From positions 186,001 to 250,000 of the forward strand of contig CAXXSC010000008.1 of the NCBI GenBank assembly GCA_963668435.2: 64,000 bases of DNA, given 5' to 3'. This document shows positions 42,912-51,565 of this stretch, piece by piece (the stretch's first letter is position 1; each line of letters begins with the position of its first letter). The notes under the pieces are model-generated. The model was given only the letters and a program-made list of their open reading frames with translations, did no database searches and had not been told where the DNA came from. The position numbers were made by a program, and so were the translations under genes. The stretch comes from G963668435 sp963668435 (GTDB taxonomy: Bacteria > Latescibacterota > Latescibacteria > Latescibacterales > Latescibacteraceae).

Positions 42912-43745
42912 TTACTTCTTGTCATCATCGATTGATTCTTCTATGAGCCCCCGGTATTTTTCTTCAGCATCCTGCACTTTCTTGTGCATATCATCGCGGA
43001 ACTTTTTAACGCGCTCACGATCTTCTTCACTCATTTCGTCCCTGTCACCGCGACGGTTTCTCCTGAAACGATTCATCAGATCAAGCCGGAGCTTGTCTTC
43101 AAAAACGGCCAGCTTGATATACTGACGATCATCCAGAATCTTTGCCGTATTTTTCAGGAAACTATCATTTTCCTTTTCCAGATCATTTCGTAATGCATCG
43201 ATCTTGGCAAGTTTCTTTTTCAGAGCAGCGGTTGAAACATCTTTATTATCAGTATCATCGTAAATTTCGACAATAAGGGCGTTCAACTCTTTTTCAAGCT
43301 TTTCGCGTGCACTTGAGTGTTTCAGGAAAATAGAAACAAATTCTGTCGCCGCAGTATCACCGATTTCCAGTTCATCTACAAGACGGGTGATCATCATCAG
43401 CTTTGATCTGAAACTGAAACGCCTGTCATGCCCCCCCCCCCATTCATCTCCGGGACCGCCGGGACCTCGTCCGGGCTCATCAGGCGGCGCCTGTGCATAC
43501 ATACGTGTAATATCCAGACCGGAGGCATCATTCTTGCTGACAGAATTCAGATTTTCTCTACCATGTACTCCTGCTGCAGATGAAGCAACGAGTGTCATTG
43601 ACTCATTATCAGATAGGGCATTACTACTAAGCGTGATAGATGTATTCACATCATCGCAGCGAGTGCCAATCGTGCCGTTCGGCGCACCATATACTGTCGT
43701 CACTGAGAAAGCGAGCAGACAGAGAAGCGGCACAGTTGTTTTCAT
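42912..43745 (-). CDS. Exported Spy/CpxP-like protein
   Basis: 277 residues with a signal peptide (MKTTVPLLCLLAFSVTTVYG), a Ser/Asn-rich low-complexity region, a Gly/Pro-rich link (RGPGGPGDEWGGGH) and a long, charged alpha-helical C-terminal half (after about 110), the plan of periplasmic Spy/CpxP and heavy-metal-resistance proteins. Glycine codons at 103-105 sit in a run of 11 G residues. It ends the third ECF unit, 14 bases after the anti-sigma gene, and may be a target or sensor of that system. Function inferred from layout only. Confidence 0.65.
   Translation of the reverse strand: MKTTVPLLCLLAFSVTTVYGAPNGTIGTRCDDVNTSITLSSNALSDNESMTLVASSAAGVHGRENLNSVSKNDASGLDITRMYAQAPPDEPGRGPGGPGDEWGGGHDRRFSFRSKLMMITRLVDELEIGDTAATEFVSIFLKHSSAREKLEKELNALIVEIYDDTDNKDVSTAALKKKLAKIDALRNDLEKENDSFLKNTAKILDDRQYIKLAVFEDKLRLDLMNRFRRNRRGDRDEMSEEDRERVKKFRDDMHKKVQDAEEKYRGLIEESIDDDKK
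43431..43441. repeat. C11 (G11 on the coding strand) homopolymer in the Spy-like gene
   Basis: Eleven C residues on the plus strand correspond to TGG GGG GGG GGG codons on the coding minus strand. The frame is intact at this length. A slip of one base would truncate the protein before its helical domain, making this a possible phase-variable site. Confidence 0.85.
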
Positions 43746-43759
43746 TGCAGACCTCCGTT

Positions 43760-44341
43760 TTAATATGAGGCGAGTACGAGTGTTACATCGTCCTCGTCGA
43801 GTACATTCATAAGTGCGTGTGCAGACATGCTGTCCGAGCTTCCAGTGAAAACGGCATCGAACAGCTCTTCATCACTGACAGTCTCTTCTTCGCTGTCATC
43901 GACAAGTTCGTTCAAATCGTATACTGACAGGTCCTGGTTGACAAGTAATGTAGCAAGTGTATCGTCTGAATCAACACTGATCTCCTCTTCCGCATATTCC
44001 ATAGACTGATCGACAGTATTGAAATTCATGTAACCGAACAAAAAAGTAGTCACCGTCATGAGAACAACCGCGGCAACCGCTGTAGCGCGGTAAAATACGA
44101 CTTTTGTTTTCTTTTTCTCTTTGATCTTCCGATGAACCTCACCGAGAAAATCAGGCATCGGTTCTAACGGCGCCGTCAAGAAAACATCACTCACCATCTT
44201 GTTGACAGACTTGATCTCTTCAAACTCGCGCTGGCAATCCGGACAGTTGCGGATATGATCCCTGAGCATGTTCTCCACGCCCGAATCGAGCGAAGAATCG
44301 CCGTAAAAAGGAAGTAGTTCCTTTATTTTCTCACAATCCAT
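43760..44341 (-). CDS. Anti-sigma factor with a zf-HC2 domain (third module)
   Basis: From the ATG at 44341 the protein begins DCEKIKELLPFYGDSSL, then H29-x3-C33-x2-C36 (HIRNCPDC), the ZAS zinc motif. A membrane helix lies at about 83-105 (ATAVAAVVLMTVTTFLFGY) and an acidic periplasmic tail of about 85 residues follows. GGAGATCGCT stands at good spacing before 44341; an ATG at 44353 has a closer, weaker site. The gene overlaps the end of the sigma gene by 11 bases, so translation is coupled. Confidence 0.85.
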   Translation of the reverse strand: MDCEKIKELLPFYGDSSLDSGVENMLRDHIRNCPDCQREFEEIKSVNKMVSDVFLTAPLEPMPDFLGEVHRKIKEKKKTKVVFYRATAVAAVVLMTVTTFLFGYMNFNTVDQSMEYAEEEISVDSDDTLATLLVNQDLSVYDLNELVDDSEEETVSDEELFDAVFTGSSDSMSAHALMNVLDEDDVTLVLASY

Positions 44342-44939
44342 AGCGATCTCCATATTCCTTTAAATGATTACGCAGTTTTTGTACAGCTTGAAAATAGGAG
44401 GCTTTAACCGCGCCCTCTGTAATCCCCGTTATCGAGGCAATTTCTTCGTGTTTGAGCCCTTCTATCTGTTTCATAATAAAAACTGAGCGCTGTCTTTCCG
44501 GAAGCTTCTCAAGCGCTTCATTTATCCTGTTTTTAATTTCCTTACGTTCAAAGTTTTCCTCGGGATCGGGCAGGTTCGATACAAATTCCCGGGATTCATC
44601 ATCATCGTCAAACGAAAGGAAACTCACAATTTTTTTTCGTCTGAGATGACTTATACAAAGGTTATATAATATCCTGTAAAGCCATGTGTAGAGCCCTGAA
44701 TCCTCACGGAATTTCATCAGATGCCCGTAAGCCTTCACAAAGGCATCCTGGGCAATATCCATTGCGGTATCCTCATCACCGAGAATGCCAAGGGCGACCC
44801 GAAAGAGACGATTCTGGTACTTCAGGACAATCGTCGAAAAAGCACTCTCGTCCCCATCCTTGAAACGCCGTACTAAATCCATATCGGAAATAGTGTCATT
44901 GACTTCTGTCTGCTTTTTCACGAGCTCTCTAACTGTCAT
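44331..44939 (-). CDS. ECF-family RNA polymerase sigma factor (third of three)
   Basis: 202 residues with ECF region 2 (DESAFSTIVLKYQNRLF, DTAMDIAQDAFVKAYGH, LYTWLYRILYNLCISHLRRKK) and region 4 (LKHEEIASITGITEGAVKASYFQAVQKL). The ribosome site before ATG 44939 is weak, and a GTG or ATG a little downstream could be used. Gene order sigma, anti-sigma, Spy-like protein on the minus strand suggests an envelope or metal stress response. Confidence 0.92.
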   Translation of the reverse strand: MTVRELVKKQTEVNDTISDMDLVRRFKDGDESAFSTIVLKYQNRLFRVALGILGDEDTAMDIAQDAFVKAYGHLMKFREDSGLYTWLYRILYNLCISHLRRKKIVSFLSFDDDDESREFVSNLPDPEENFERKEIKNRINEALEKLPERQRSVFIMKQIEGLKHEEIASITGITEGAVKASYFQAVQKLRNHLKEYGDRYGL

Positions 44940-45033
44940 AGTTCATGTTCGCAGCTTGATCAATGCCGCACAGCAATCCATGCGTCAAACGTTCCTTATG
45001 CGCCCCGTGCGCCCCTCTTGCTTTCACACATCC

Positions 45034-45060
45034 GACGCATGGTATCTATAAATAGTTTAA
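45034..45060 (-). promoter_or_regulatory. Candidate ECF-type promoter for the third sigma gene
   Basis: On the minus strand, TTAAACT (45054-45060), exactly 16 bases, then CGTC (45034-45037), about 95 bases before the ATG. It has the same plan as the motif before the first sigma gene (TGAAATT-N16-CGTC). Match by eye only. Confidence 0.3.
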
Positions 45061-45189
45061 AACAATAATGAGTAAAGGACAATAGTTAAGCTGATAAGCA
45101 GTAAAATAATAAACTTAGGAGGTTTTGTTTAATCATTTCACACACGGGAAAGACTACGGAGAGACGTGAACACATACAACCCCAAACAC

Positions 45190-46698
45190 TCAATGGAGAG
45201 AAATATCTTTTTCCAGAACACTGACGAACACTTTCACGAGGTTGGGATCGAACTGTTTGCCGGAGAGACGCATGATTTCAAGGATAGCTTCTTTTATAGA
45301 CATTCGCCTTTTATAGGAGTTTGGAGAACGCATAACAGTGAAGGATTCCGCAATATTCAAAATTCTCGCCCCTAAAGGGATACCTTCACCCGACTTCCCA
45401 AAAGGATACCCGCTGCCGTCCCATGCCTCATGATGATACAGGACCAAGGGCACAACTCCATTCCAAAGTGAGATCGGTTCAAGGAGTTTCGCACCTTTCA
45501 CCGGATGCTGACGGATGAAATCGAGCTCCCTGTCACTCAGGGTTCGTTTGTTAAACAAAATGCATGGCATCTCAAGCTTGCCGATATCATGAAGCAGTGC
45601 GGCATAATGAAGATCGCTTTTATCTGTTTCATTCATGCCAAGATCAAGAGCAATCTTATGTGAAAGCTCAGCCACATTCCAGGGATGTCCAACAGAAAAC
45701 ATGTCTTTCTTTTCTATCGCCTTGACAATGATATTGGTCATCTGGACAAAGAAATTCTGCTGGTCTTCGTTCGTCCGGGCGGCGTCGATAACCTCGGCGG
45801 CTTTCTCGGAAAAAGTCGTCAAGGCACTGACATCGCTGTCATCAAGAACTCTTCCATCATTGGAATTGATAACCTCCAGAACACCTATAATAACCTTATC
45901 GAGCATTAGCGGCACCGCCAGAATCTGACGGGTTGTGAAGCCTGACTCTTCGTCGACTTTGCCGGTGAACCTGGGATCTGAACTTGTATCATTGACAATT
46001 TGCGCCTGACCGTTTACAGCTACCCACCCGGCAATCCCCTCACCCATGGGAACGGTGAGTGTCTCGAGCCTGTTTTTCTTTTCGCCTGTTGCCACAACAA
46101 ATTCGAGCGCATTCGCACGTTCGTTGATGAGCATAATCGAGGCAGCCTCGCAATTCATAGATTTTGCCGCCAGATCAGTCAAACGGTATAAAATCTCTTT
46201 TTTGGAATCACCACTGACATGGTAGATAGAAGTGACTTCGAGGAGGGTATTGAGTTCGCGGTTATTTCGCTCCATCTGAACAAGCAGTTCACGGGCACTT
46301 TCATCATAGGCATCGGAACGTCCTACGATACTCGAAACAACAGCACTCAGACGATCCCTCAGCATAGATTCGCTGAATGGCTTTACGATATAATCCCTGG
46401 CGCCGCTGCGAAGAGCCCTCAGTATATTCCCGGATGAATCCTCGCCGCAAAGAACAATCGGTGCGGTGATATTCCTGCCATGCAAACCGTCCAGAATGTC
46501 AAAGCCGCCGATTTCCCTGAAATCGATATCAGCAACGATAAGGTCCGGCGAAAACTCGACGATACTGTCAAAAGACTCGATACCGTCCTTGACACGTTCG
46601 GTCTCAATTGACAATTCTGAGAATATCAGCTCCATTTTTTTTATGGAGTCGGCGTCATTAAGAAACAATATTGCCTTGATGTCGCCATCGTTTGCCAT
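45190..46698 (-). CDS. Response regulator with GAF and HD-GYP domains
   Basis: 502 residues in three parts. A receiver (1-120) with the phospho-acceptor Asp57 (VADIDF) and lysine in DYIVKPF. A GAF domain (about 155-300). An HD-GYP domain with the HDIGKLEMP metal motif and HHEAWDGSGYP, intact, so it is likely an active c-di-GMP phosphodiesterase. GGTGG lies before the ATG. It is 99 bases after the YifB gene. No adjacent kinase. The GAF domain suggests a small ligand signal. Confidence 0.92.
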   Translation of the reverse strand: MANDGDIKAILFLNDADSIKKMELIFSELSIETERVKDGIESFDSIVEFSPDLIVADIDFREIGGFDILDGLHGRNITAPIVLCGEDSSGNILRALRSGARDYIVKPFSESMLRDRLSAVVSSIVGRSDAYDESARELLVQMERNNRELNTLLEVTSIYHVSGDSKKEILYRLTDLAAKSMNCEAASIMLINERANALEFVVATGEKKNRLETLTVPMGEGIAGWVAVNGQAQIVNDTSSDPRFTGKVDEESGFTTRQILAVPLMLDKVIIGVLEVINSNDGRVLDDSDVSALTTFSEKAAEVIDAARTNEDQQNFFVQMTNIIVKAIEKKDMFSVGHPWNVAELSHKIALDLGMNETDKSDLHYAALLHDIGKLEMPCILFNKRTLSDRELDFIRQHPVKGAKLLEPISLWNGVVPLVLYHHEAWDGSGYPFGKSGEGIPLGARILNIAESFTVMRSPNSYKRRMSIKEAILEIMRLSGKQFDPNLVKVFVSVLEKDISLH

Positions 46699-46797
46699 TA
46701 TCGACCACCGGACTTGAAATGGACACGACCGCCGACCCCTGATTGCGGCGGAAATGTCATCGAGAACACAACATCCGAAAATCCCATTAAAAACATA

Positions 46798-48348
46798 TTA
46801 CTGCATCCAGAGTTTCCTGTCAAGAGTTCTATACTGAACAGCCTCGGAAATATGAGACGCTTGAATGTTCTCCGAACGTTCCAGATCGGCAATTGTCCGG
46901 GCAACTTTCAGGATACGATGGTAGACCCTGGCAGAAAAGCCAAAAGCATCCATTGAGCGCTTGAAAACCGCCTCAGCCTTGTCGTCGAGAGCGCAGAAGG
47001 TCCGAATAGCCCGTGGGCCGATATGGGCATTTGCATGGCAGTTTTTCATTGATTTATAGCGTTTTTTCTGAATATCCCTTGTCCCATCGATGCGTTTTCG
47101 GATACTTTCCGAGGATTCACCATCCGTACCGGTTGACGCCAGATCACGGTACTGAACTGCCGGGACCTCGACATGAAGGTCAATTCTGTCAAGGATTGGG
47201 CCTGAAATCTTCGCGAGGTATCGTCGAATCTGCGCGGGAGAACAGCTGCACTCGTGTACGGGATCAGTCAAATAGCCGCACGGACAGGGATTCATGGCGG
47301 AAACGAGCATAAAACTGGCGGGAAAACTCACGGCATAATTGGCTCGTGCTACACTGACGCAGCCATCCTCAAGAGGCTGACGAAGAGATTCGATATTCTT
47401 TTTTCCCAACTCAGGCAGCTCATCAAGAAAAAGAACACCATTATGGGCCATGCTTACCTCTCCCGGCCGTGGAAAATTTCCACCGCCAATGAGCGCCACC
47501 TCTGATATGGTATGGTGCGGCGAGCGGAACGGCCGTTCGGCAATCAGCGGCGTATCCGAATCAAGCTTGCCGGCGACTGAATGAATTTTAGTCGTTTCAA
47601 GCGCCTCATCGAGAGACATCCTAGGAAGAATGCCTGGTATCCGGCGGGCAAGCATGGTCTTTCCAGATCCCGGCGGCCCGATCATCAAGGCATTATGTCC
47701 ACCAGCCGCGGCTATTTCAAGAGCACGCTTTACGTGTGCCTGGCCGCGGACATCGCTGAAATCAAGGTCACCAAGGCCGCCATCAAGGATAGACGCCGCA
47801 GTTACTGTGGAGTGCGCTTCGATTGAAAGACGTCCGCTGAGAAAATCGGCCACCTCGCCGAGAGTGTTCGCAGGATAGACAGCGATACCCTTGACAAGCG
47901 CCGCCTCATCGGCATCACAGGCGGGAACAATAATACCACCGAATCCGTTATCACGGGCGGCAATTGTAATCGGTAAAATACCTTTGACATGACGAAGTTC
48001 CGCATCTAGAGAAAGCTCGCCAACCAAAACGAGACTATGAAGCGGATCGCAGGGAATTACGCCATCTGCGGCAAGGATACCTGCAGCAATGGGAAGATCG
48101 AAAGCAGAACCTTCCTTGCGCACATCAGCTGGAGCAAGATTAATCGTAATTCGTTTTTGGGGAAGAAGGAAACCGGAGTTTTTAAGCGCCGAGGTCACCC
48201 GCTCTTTACTTTCCCTGACAGCACCTTCGGCAAGGCCGACAGTTGTCATCGACGGTAAGCGGAATTCAAGATCGGTCTCGACTTCTACAATAAAAGCATC
48301 AACGCCTAAAACAGCCGCTGAATGTACTCGAGAAAACAATGACTGCAC
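46798..48348 (-). CDS. YifB/ComM-family AAA+ ATPase (Mg-chelatase-like)
   Basis: 516 residues with the N-terminal Lon-protease-like domain of ComM (LFSRVHSAAVLGVDAFIVE, LAPADVRKEGSAFDLPIA), then a Mg-chelatase-type AAA+ core with Walker A GPPGSGKT, Walker B VLFLDELPEL and the four-cysteine C-terminal region (CPCGYLTDP, CSCSP). ComM/YifB is a helicase acting in branch migration during natural transformation in some bacteria; in this genome the role is inferred. Confidence 0.92.
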   Translation of the reverse strand: MQSLFSRVHSAAVLGVDAFIVEVETDLEFRLPSMTTVGLAEGAVRESKERVTSALKNSGFLLPQKRITINLAPADVRKEGSAFDLPIAAGILAADGVIPCDPLHSLVLVGELSLDAELRHVKGILPITIAARDNGFGGIIVPACDADEAALVKGIAVYPANTLGEVADFLSGRLSIEAHSTVTAASILDGGLGDLDFSDVRGQAHVKRALEIAAAGGHNALMIGPPGSGKTMLARRIPGILPRMSLDEALETTKIHSVAGKLDSDTPLIAERPFRSPHHTISEVALIGGGNFPRPGEVSMAHNGVLFLDELPELGKKNIESLRQPLEDGCVSVARANYAVSFPASFMLVSAMNPCPCGYLTDPVHECSCSPAQIRRYLAKISGPILDRIDLHVEVPAVQYRDLASTGTDGESSESIRKRIDGTRDIQKKRYKSMKNCHANAHIGPRAIRTFCALDDKAEAVFKRSMDAFGFSARVYHRILKVARTIADLERSENIQASHISEAVQYRTLDRKLWMQ

Positions 48349-48422
48349 CCCTCACCACCCTTCCGGCCCGATTGCCTGCAGACCACTGCGAAATGAATGG
48401 AGTGTAAATTGAAATACCTCGT

Positions 48423-48815
48423 TTATTGTGTATCTGTTGAAACGTCTTTCTCTGTCTGTTCCCAGGAAAACTCATCTGAAAAACTAAATACCGCGGAAAA
48501 ATCGGCTTTATCGTCAGTATCTGTTTTGGTTAAAAGGCCTTGCTCGATGAGTATATAGACAATTTCACCAAAATCGTCCGTTGCATACACACCCCATTCC
48601 TCCAACACGGCTTTTGCCATAAAACCATATTGATGCCTGGCAAAATCGGCAATGCCTTTCGATAATTCCTGACCTGTCAGGTGACGACGTTCCGGCAACT
48701 CTGAAATAGTATGTTCCAACCCCACCAGCACGAGAAGATATGCCTCTTTCGTATAACGGCGGTTAGACTCAGCCAGTTTTTCAATCAAGCCCTTAATTTC
48801 TTTATTCGTCATCAT
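48423..48815 (-). CDS. Minf_1886-family protein
   Basis: 130 residues from the ATG at 48815 (or 48812), cytosolic. The pattern RYTKEAYLLVLVGLEHTI, RRHLTGQELSKGIADFAR, then WGVYATDDFGEIVYILIEQGLL is the core of the Minf_1886 family, whose function is unknown. The frame reaches 48908, overlapping the HU-like gene, but GAGG stands before 48815. It lies 11 bases after the HU-like membrane gene and is likely co-transcribed. A Ser/Asp-rich tail ends the protein. Confidence 0.8.
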   Translation of the reverse strand: MMTNKEIKGLIEKLAESNRRYTKEAYLLVLVGLEHTISELPERRHLTGQELSKGIADFARHQYGFMAKAVLEEWGVYATDDFGEIVYILIEQGLLTKTDTDDKADFSAVFSFSDEFSWEQTEKDVSTDTQ

Positions 48816-48826
48816 GGCCGGAGACC

Positions 48827-49204
48827 TCAACAGCCTATAAGTATGGTCAGAAAATAATACGCGGTAATTACAGCGGTTACCGTTGCAAGCTTCCTTGAAT
48901 AATGCCAAATTTTCCGACCGAGATAGCGCCAGTCGTGGAGGATTAGCATGAACTCCCGCACAACAAAAAATTTGCTTTCATGTCCTTTATAACTGCTCTT
49001 TTCAGAGCTTTTCGAACGTCGGCTAACAGAATGACGGCTTCTGATCGAAAATTCCTGAATCGCGATCTTATCACCGCTGGAAAGATGTTCACTAACAAGA
49101 GAGATCAGTCCCTCAACAACGGCTTCTGTATCATTCAGAGGTATTTCACCCGACGATACCTTCTCTTTCATTTCGTTGATTATACGTTGTTTCGTGACAT
49201 TCAT
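48827..49204 (-). CDS. HU-like domain fused to a C-terminal membrane helix
   Basis: 125 residues. The first 60 residues match HU/IHF: KQRIINEMKEK, then DTEAVVEGLISLVSEHLSSGDKIAIQEFSIRSR, like the HU dimer helices and first strands. The DNA-wrapping beta arm with its RNPxTG tip is missing; instead a Ser/Lys-rich basic segment (60-76) and an ILHDWRYLGRKI amphipathic stretch lead into a hydrophobic helix at about 106-123 (TVTAVITAYYFLTILIG). The protein could therefore tether nucleoid DNA or a partner to the membrane. It precedes the Minf_1886 gene by 11 bases. Confidence 0.65.
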   Translation of the reverse strand: MNVTKQRIINEMKEKVSSGEIPLNDTEAVVEGLISLVSEHLSSGDKIAIQEFSIRSRHSVSRRSKSSEKSSYKGHESKFFVVREFMLILHDWRYLGRKIWHYSRKLATVTAVITAYYFLTILIGC

Positions 49205-49361
49205 GTGACATCATCCGGTTACCGGGCGTACCATCGCCGGTTCAAGTTAGGAATGTATCTGCAATTAAACGACATCGATACATAAAGTCAAGCATATAGA
49301 ACAGTTAAACACAGTAAATCAAGATCATAAAATATTTTAAATGATACTTTATTCCGCCAAA

Positions 49362-50402
49362 TCAGACATCAATTTCCGGAGACAGTGGATTATTTTCACG
49401 CCAAATCCGGCCGTCGAAACTCTCCAATTCATAATAATCGCCATCACGACCTTTTGCATACGAAGGATTGATCGGTATCTTACCATAAGGCGTATCGAGA
49501 ACATACTGTGGCACAGCAAATCCGGTCGTGTGTCCCCGCAGCCCCCGAATAATAACAATCCCCTCCTCTATCGATGTTACAAAATGCCCGGTTCCAAGCA
49601 AGGTCTGTGCCTGATAGAGATAGTAGGGGCGCACACGAAGCGCAATCAGTTTCCTGACCAATTCTGTCATAACCTCAATAGAATCGTTGATTCCTCGGAG
49701 CAGAACAGATTGGTTGTTGACCGGTATTCCCCTTGAATGCAGGATATTCAAGGCCTCCTGCGCCTCTTTGCTCAACTCCTTCGGGTGATTGAACTGCGTA
49801 CTGAGCCAAAGCGGATGATAGTCCGCCAGCATGTCAGCCAGCGATTCTGTTATCCGTGAAGGATTTGTACAAGGCATCCTTGTTCCGATGCGAAGCAGCT
49901 CGATATGTCCAATTTTCTTTAGTCTGGACAGGACCCATTCGAGCCGTTCATCACTGAACATGAGTGGATCACCACCGGTGAGTAGGACATCACGTATTGT
50001 TACATCGCCTGCAATATACGAGATAATACGCTCAATAGCCTCATCGGACAAGTCTGCGCCTTCATCGCCAGCATTGCGCTTCCTCAGACAGTGACGGCAA
50101 TACATCGAACACCGGGCAGTGAGAACAACCGCAATACGATCGGGATAAACCCGTATCACGCCCGGAACCGGACTGTTTATATCCTCCTCGAGTGGATCGG
50201 CACTGCCAAAATAATCATCAAGTTCACTTACAGAAGGCACCCCCTGGAGGCGTATCGGACAGTTAGGATTGTCCCGGTCCATGAGTGACGCATAATATGG
50301 CGTGACCTTCATGGGATAACGGGCGGCAACCGTCTCGACATCCCGTTCCTCTTCCGCGGAAATATCAATAAACTTCTTTAAATCATCAACTGAATATATC
50401 AT
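49362..50402 (-). CDS. KamA-family radical SAM aminomutase-like protein
   Basis: 346 residues with the 4Fe-4S motif CSMYCRHC (CX3CX2C), LLTGGDPLMF and PLWLSTQFNHPKE, and a PLP-type region. This is the lysine 2,3-aminomutase/EF-P beta-lysylase family, but the protein is shorter than the 416-residue KamA and lacks part of its N- and C-terminal extensions; a substrate cannot be named. Domain order otherwise follows KamA. Next to no obvious EpmA or lysine pathway gene in the window. Confidence 0.85.
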   Translation of the reverse strand: MIYSVDDLKKFIDISAEEERDVETVAARYPMKVTPYYASLMDRDNPNCPIRLQGVPSVSELDDYFGSADPLEEDINSPVPGVIRVYPDRIAVVLTARCSMYCRHCLRKRNAGDEGADLSDEAIERIISYIAGDVTIRDVLLTGGDPLMFSDERLEWVLSRLKKIGHIELLRIGTRMPCTNPSRITESLADMLADYHPLWLSTQFNHPKELSKEAQEALNILHSRGIPVNNQSVLLRGINDSIEVMTELVRKLIALRVRPYYLYQAQTLLGTGHFVTSIEEGIVIIRGLRGHTTGFAVPQYVLDTPYGKIPINPSYAKGRDGDYYELESFDGRIWRENNPLSPEIDV

Positions 50403-50488
50403 AATCAGGCGAATCCTGCATCACGACATGCGCAACAAGTATACATTATATCATTACATATGTCAAGTGAATTTTTTACACATATCGG

Positions 50489-51499
50489 TCAGGCGCTTCG
50501 GCCGATGGCGGCGGCAATAGTCTTTATCTCGCGCATCATCATTTCAAACTTTTTCGGCTTAAGTGACTGAGCCCCGTCTGAGAGTGCTTCAAGAGGACGT
50601 TGATGCACCTCGACAATGAGACCGTCTGCATTCGCGGCAACAGCAGCACGCGCAAGAGGTCCGACAGCATTCCATCGTCCGATCGCATGGCTTGGATCGA
50701 TAATAACCGGCAGATGTGAATATTCGTGTATTATTGGAAGGACTGAAATATCCAGTGTGAACCGAGTGTCACCCTCAAAAGTCCTTATTCCGCGCTCACA
50801 GAGAATGACATCCCAGTTACCCTCGCTGACAATATATTCGGCAGCCATGAGGAACTCGCTGATCGTCGCGGCAAATCCCCGTTTCAAAAGCACAGCCCGT
50901 TTCTGGCGGCCGACCTTGCGCAGAAGAGAAAAGTTATGCATGTTCCTGGCGCCTATCTGGACTATATCGGCATATTCGGAGACTATTTCGAGATCCTCCG
51001 AATCCATGACCTCCGTACAGACAGGAAGTCCGGTTCTTTCACGGGCCTCGGCAAGAATCTTGAGGCCTTCTTCGCCTAATCCCTGAAATGCATACGGAGA
51101 TGTCCGCGGCTTGAATGCGCCGCCCCTGAGCACAGACGCGCCCATTTCTTTTAGAATATCGGCAATTTCGAGAAACATAGTCCTGTCCTCGATAGAACAG
51201 GGGCCGGCAGCGACAGGAACAAAATTCCCACCGAATTCGCATGAACCGACCTTGACAATGGAGCTCTCCTTCCCCTCACGGGAAACAAGCTTATATGGTT
51301 TCGAGACGTGAATGACTTCCTGAACGCCATCCAGCATTTCGATTCTCGATGAGTCTACACGTGTTTTATTTCCAAGAACACAGATATTGGAACGCTGAAT
51401 GCCCGGTACAACCTCAGGGGTAAAACCAAGGCTGCGAATAAAATCATTGACCGCCTCTATCTGCAGCTCCGAGGCGTTGTTTTTCATAACGACAAGCAT
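50489..51499 (-). CDS. aroF: DAHP synthase, AroA-beta type with N-terminal ferredoxin-like domain
   Basis: First enzyme of the shikimate pathway: phosphoenolpyruvate plus erythrose 4-phosphate gives DAHP. The first 75 residues form the small regulatory ferredoxin-like domain, then the TIM-barrel: GPCSIED, GGAFKPRTSPYAFQG, VLLKRGF and IDPSHAIG (metal/substrate residues). 336 residues, the normal length. The site AAAGG lies 11 bases from the ATG at 51499. Gene symbol follows common annotation of this class. Confidence 0.93.
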   Translation of the reverse strand: MLVVMKNNASELQIEAVNDFIRSLGFTPEVVPGIQRSNICVLGNKTRVDSSRIEMLDGVQEVIHVSKPYKLVSREGKESSIVKVGSCEFGGNFVPVAAGPCSIEDRTMFLEIADILKEMGASVLRGGAFKPRTSPYAFQGLGEEGLKILAEARERTGLPVCTEVMDSEDLEIVSEYADIVQIGARNMHNFSLLRKVGRQKRAVLLKRGFAATISEFLMAAEYIVSEGNWDVILCERGIRTFEGDTRFTLDISVLPIIHEYSHLPVIIDPSHAIGRWNAVGPLARAAVAANADGLIVEVHQRPLEALSDGAQSLKPKKFEMMMREIKTIAAAIGRSA

Positions 51500-51565
51500 T
51501 TGATTGTTAACCTTTATTGTTGTGATTCAAAAAATAGTAGTCTGTTATGTCCTAATATACAGTTT

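Noticed and set aside
45118..45180. AGGAGG with a following TTG, possible tiny gene
   Set aside because: The frame is only about 15 codons and ends at once; no product can be supported.
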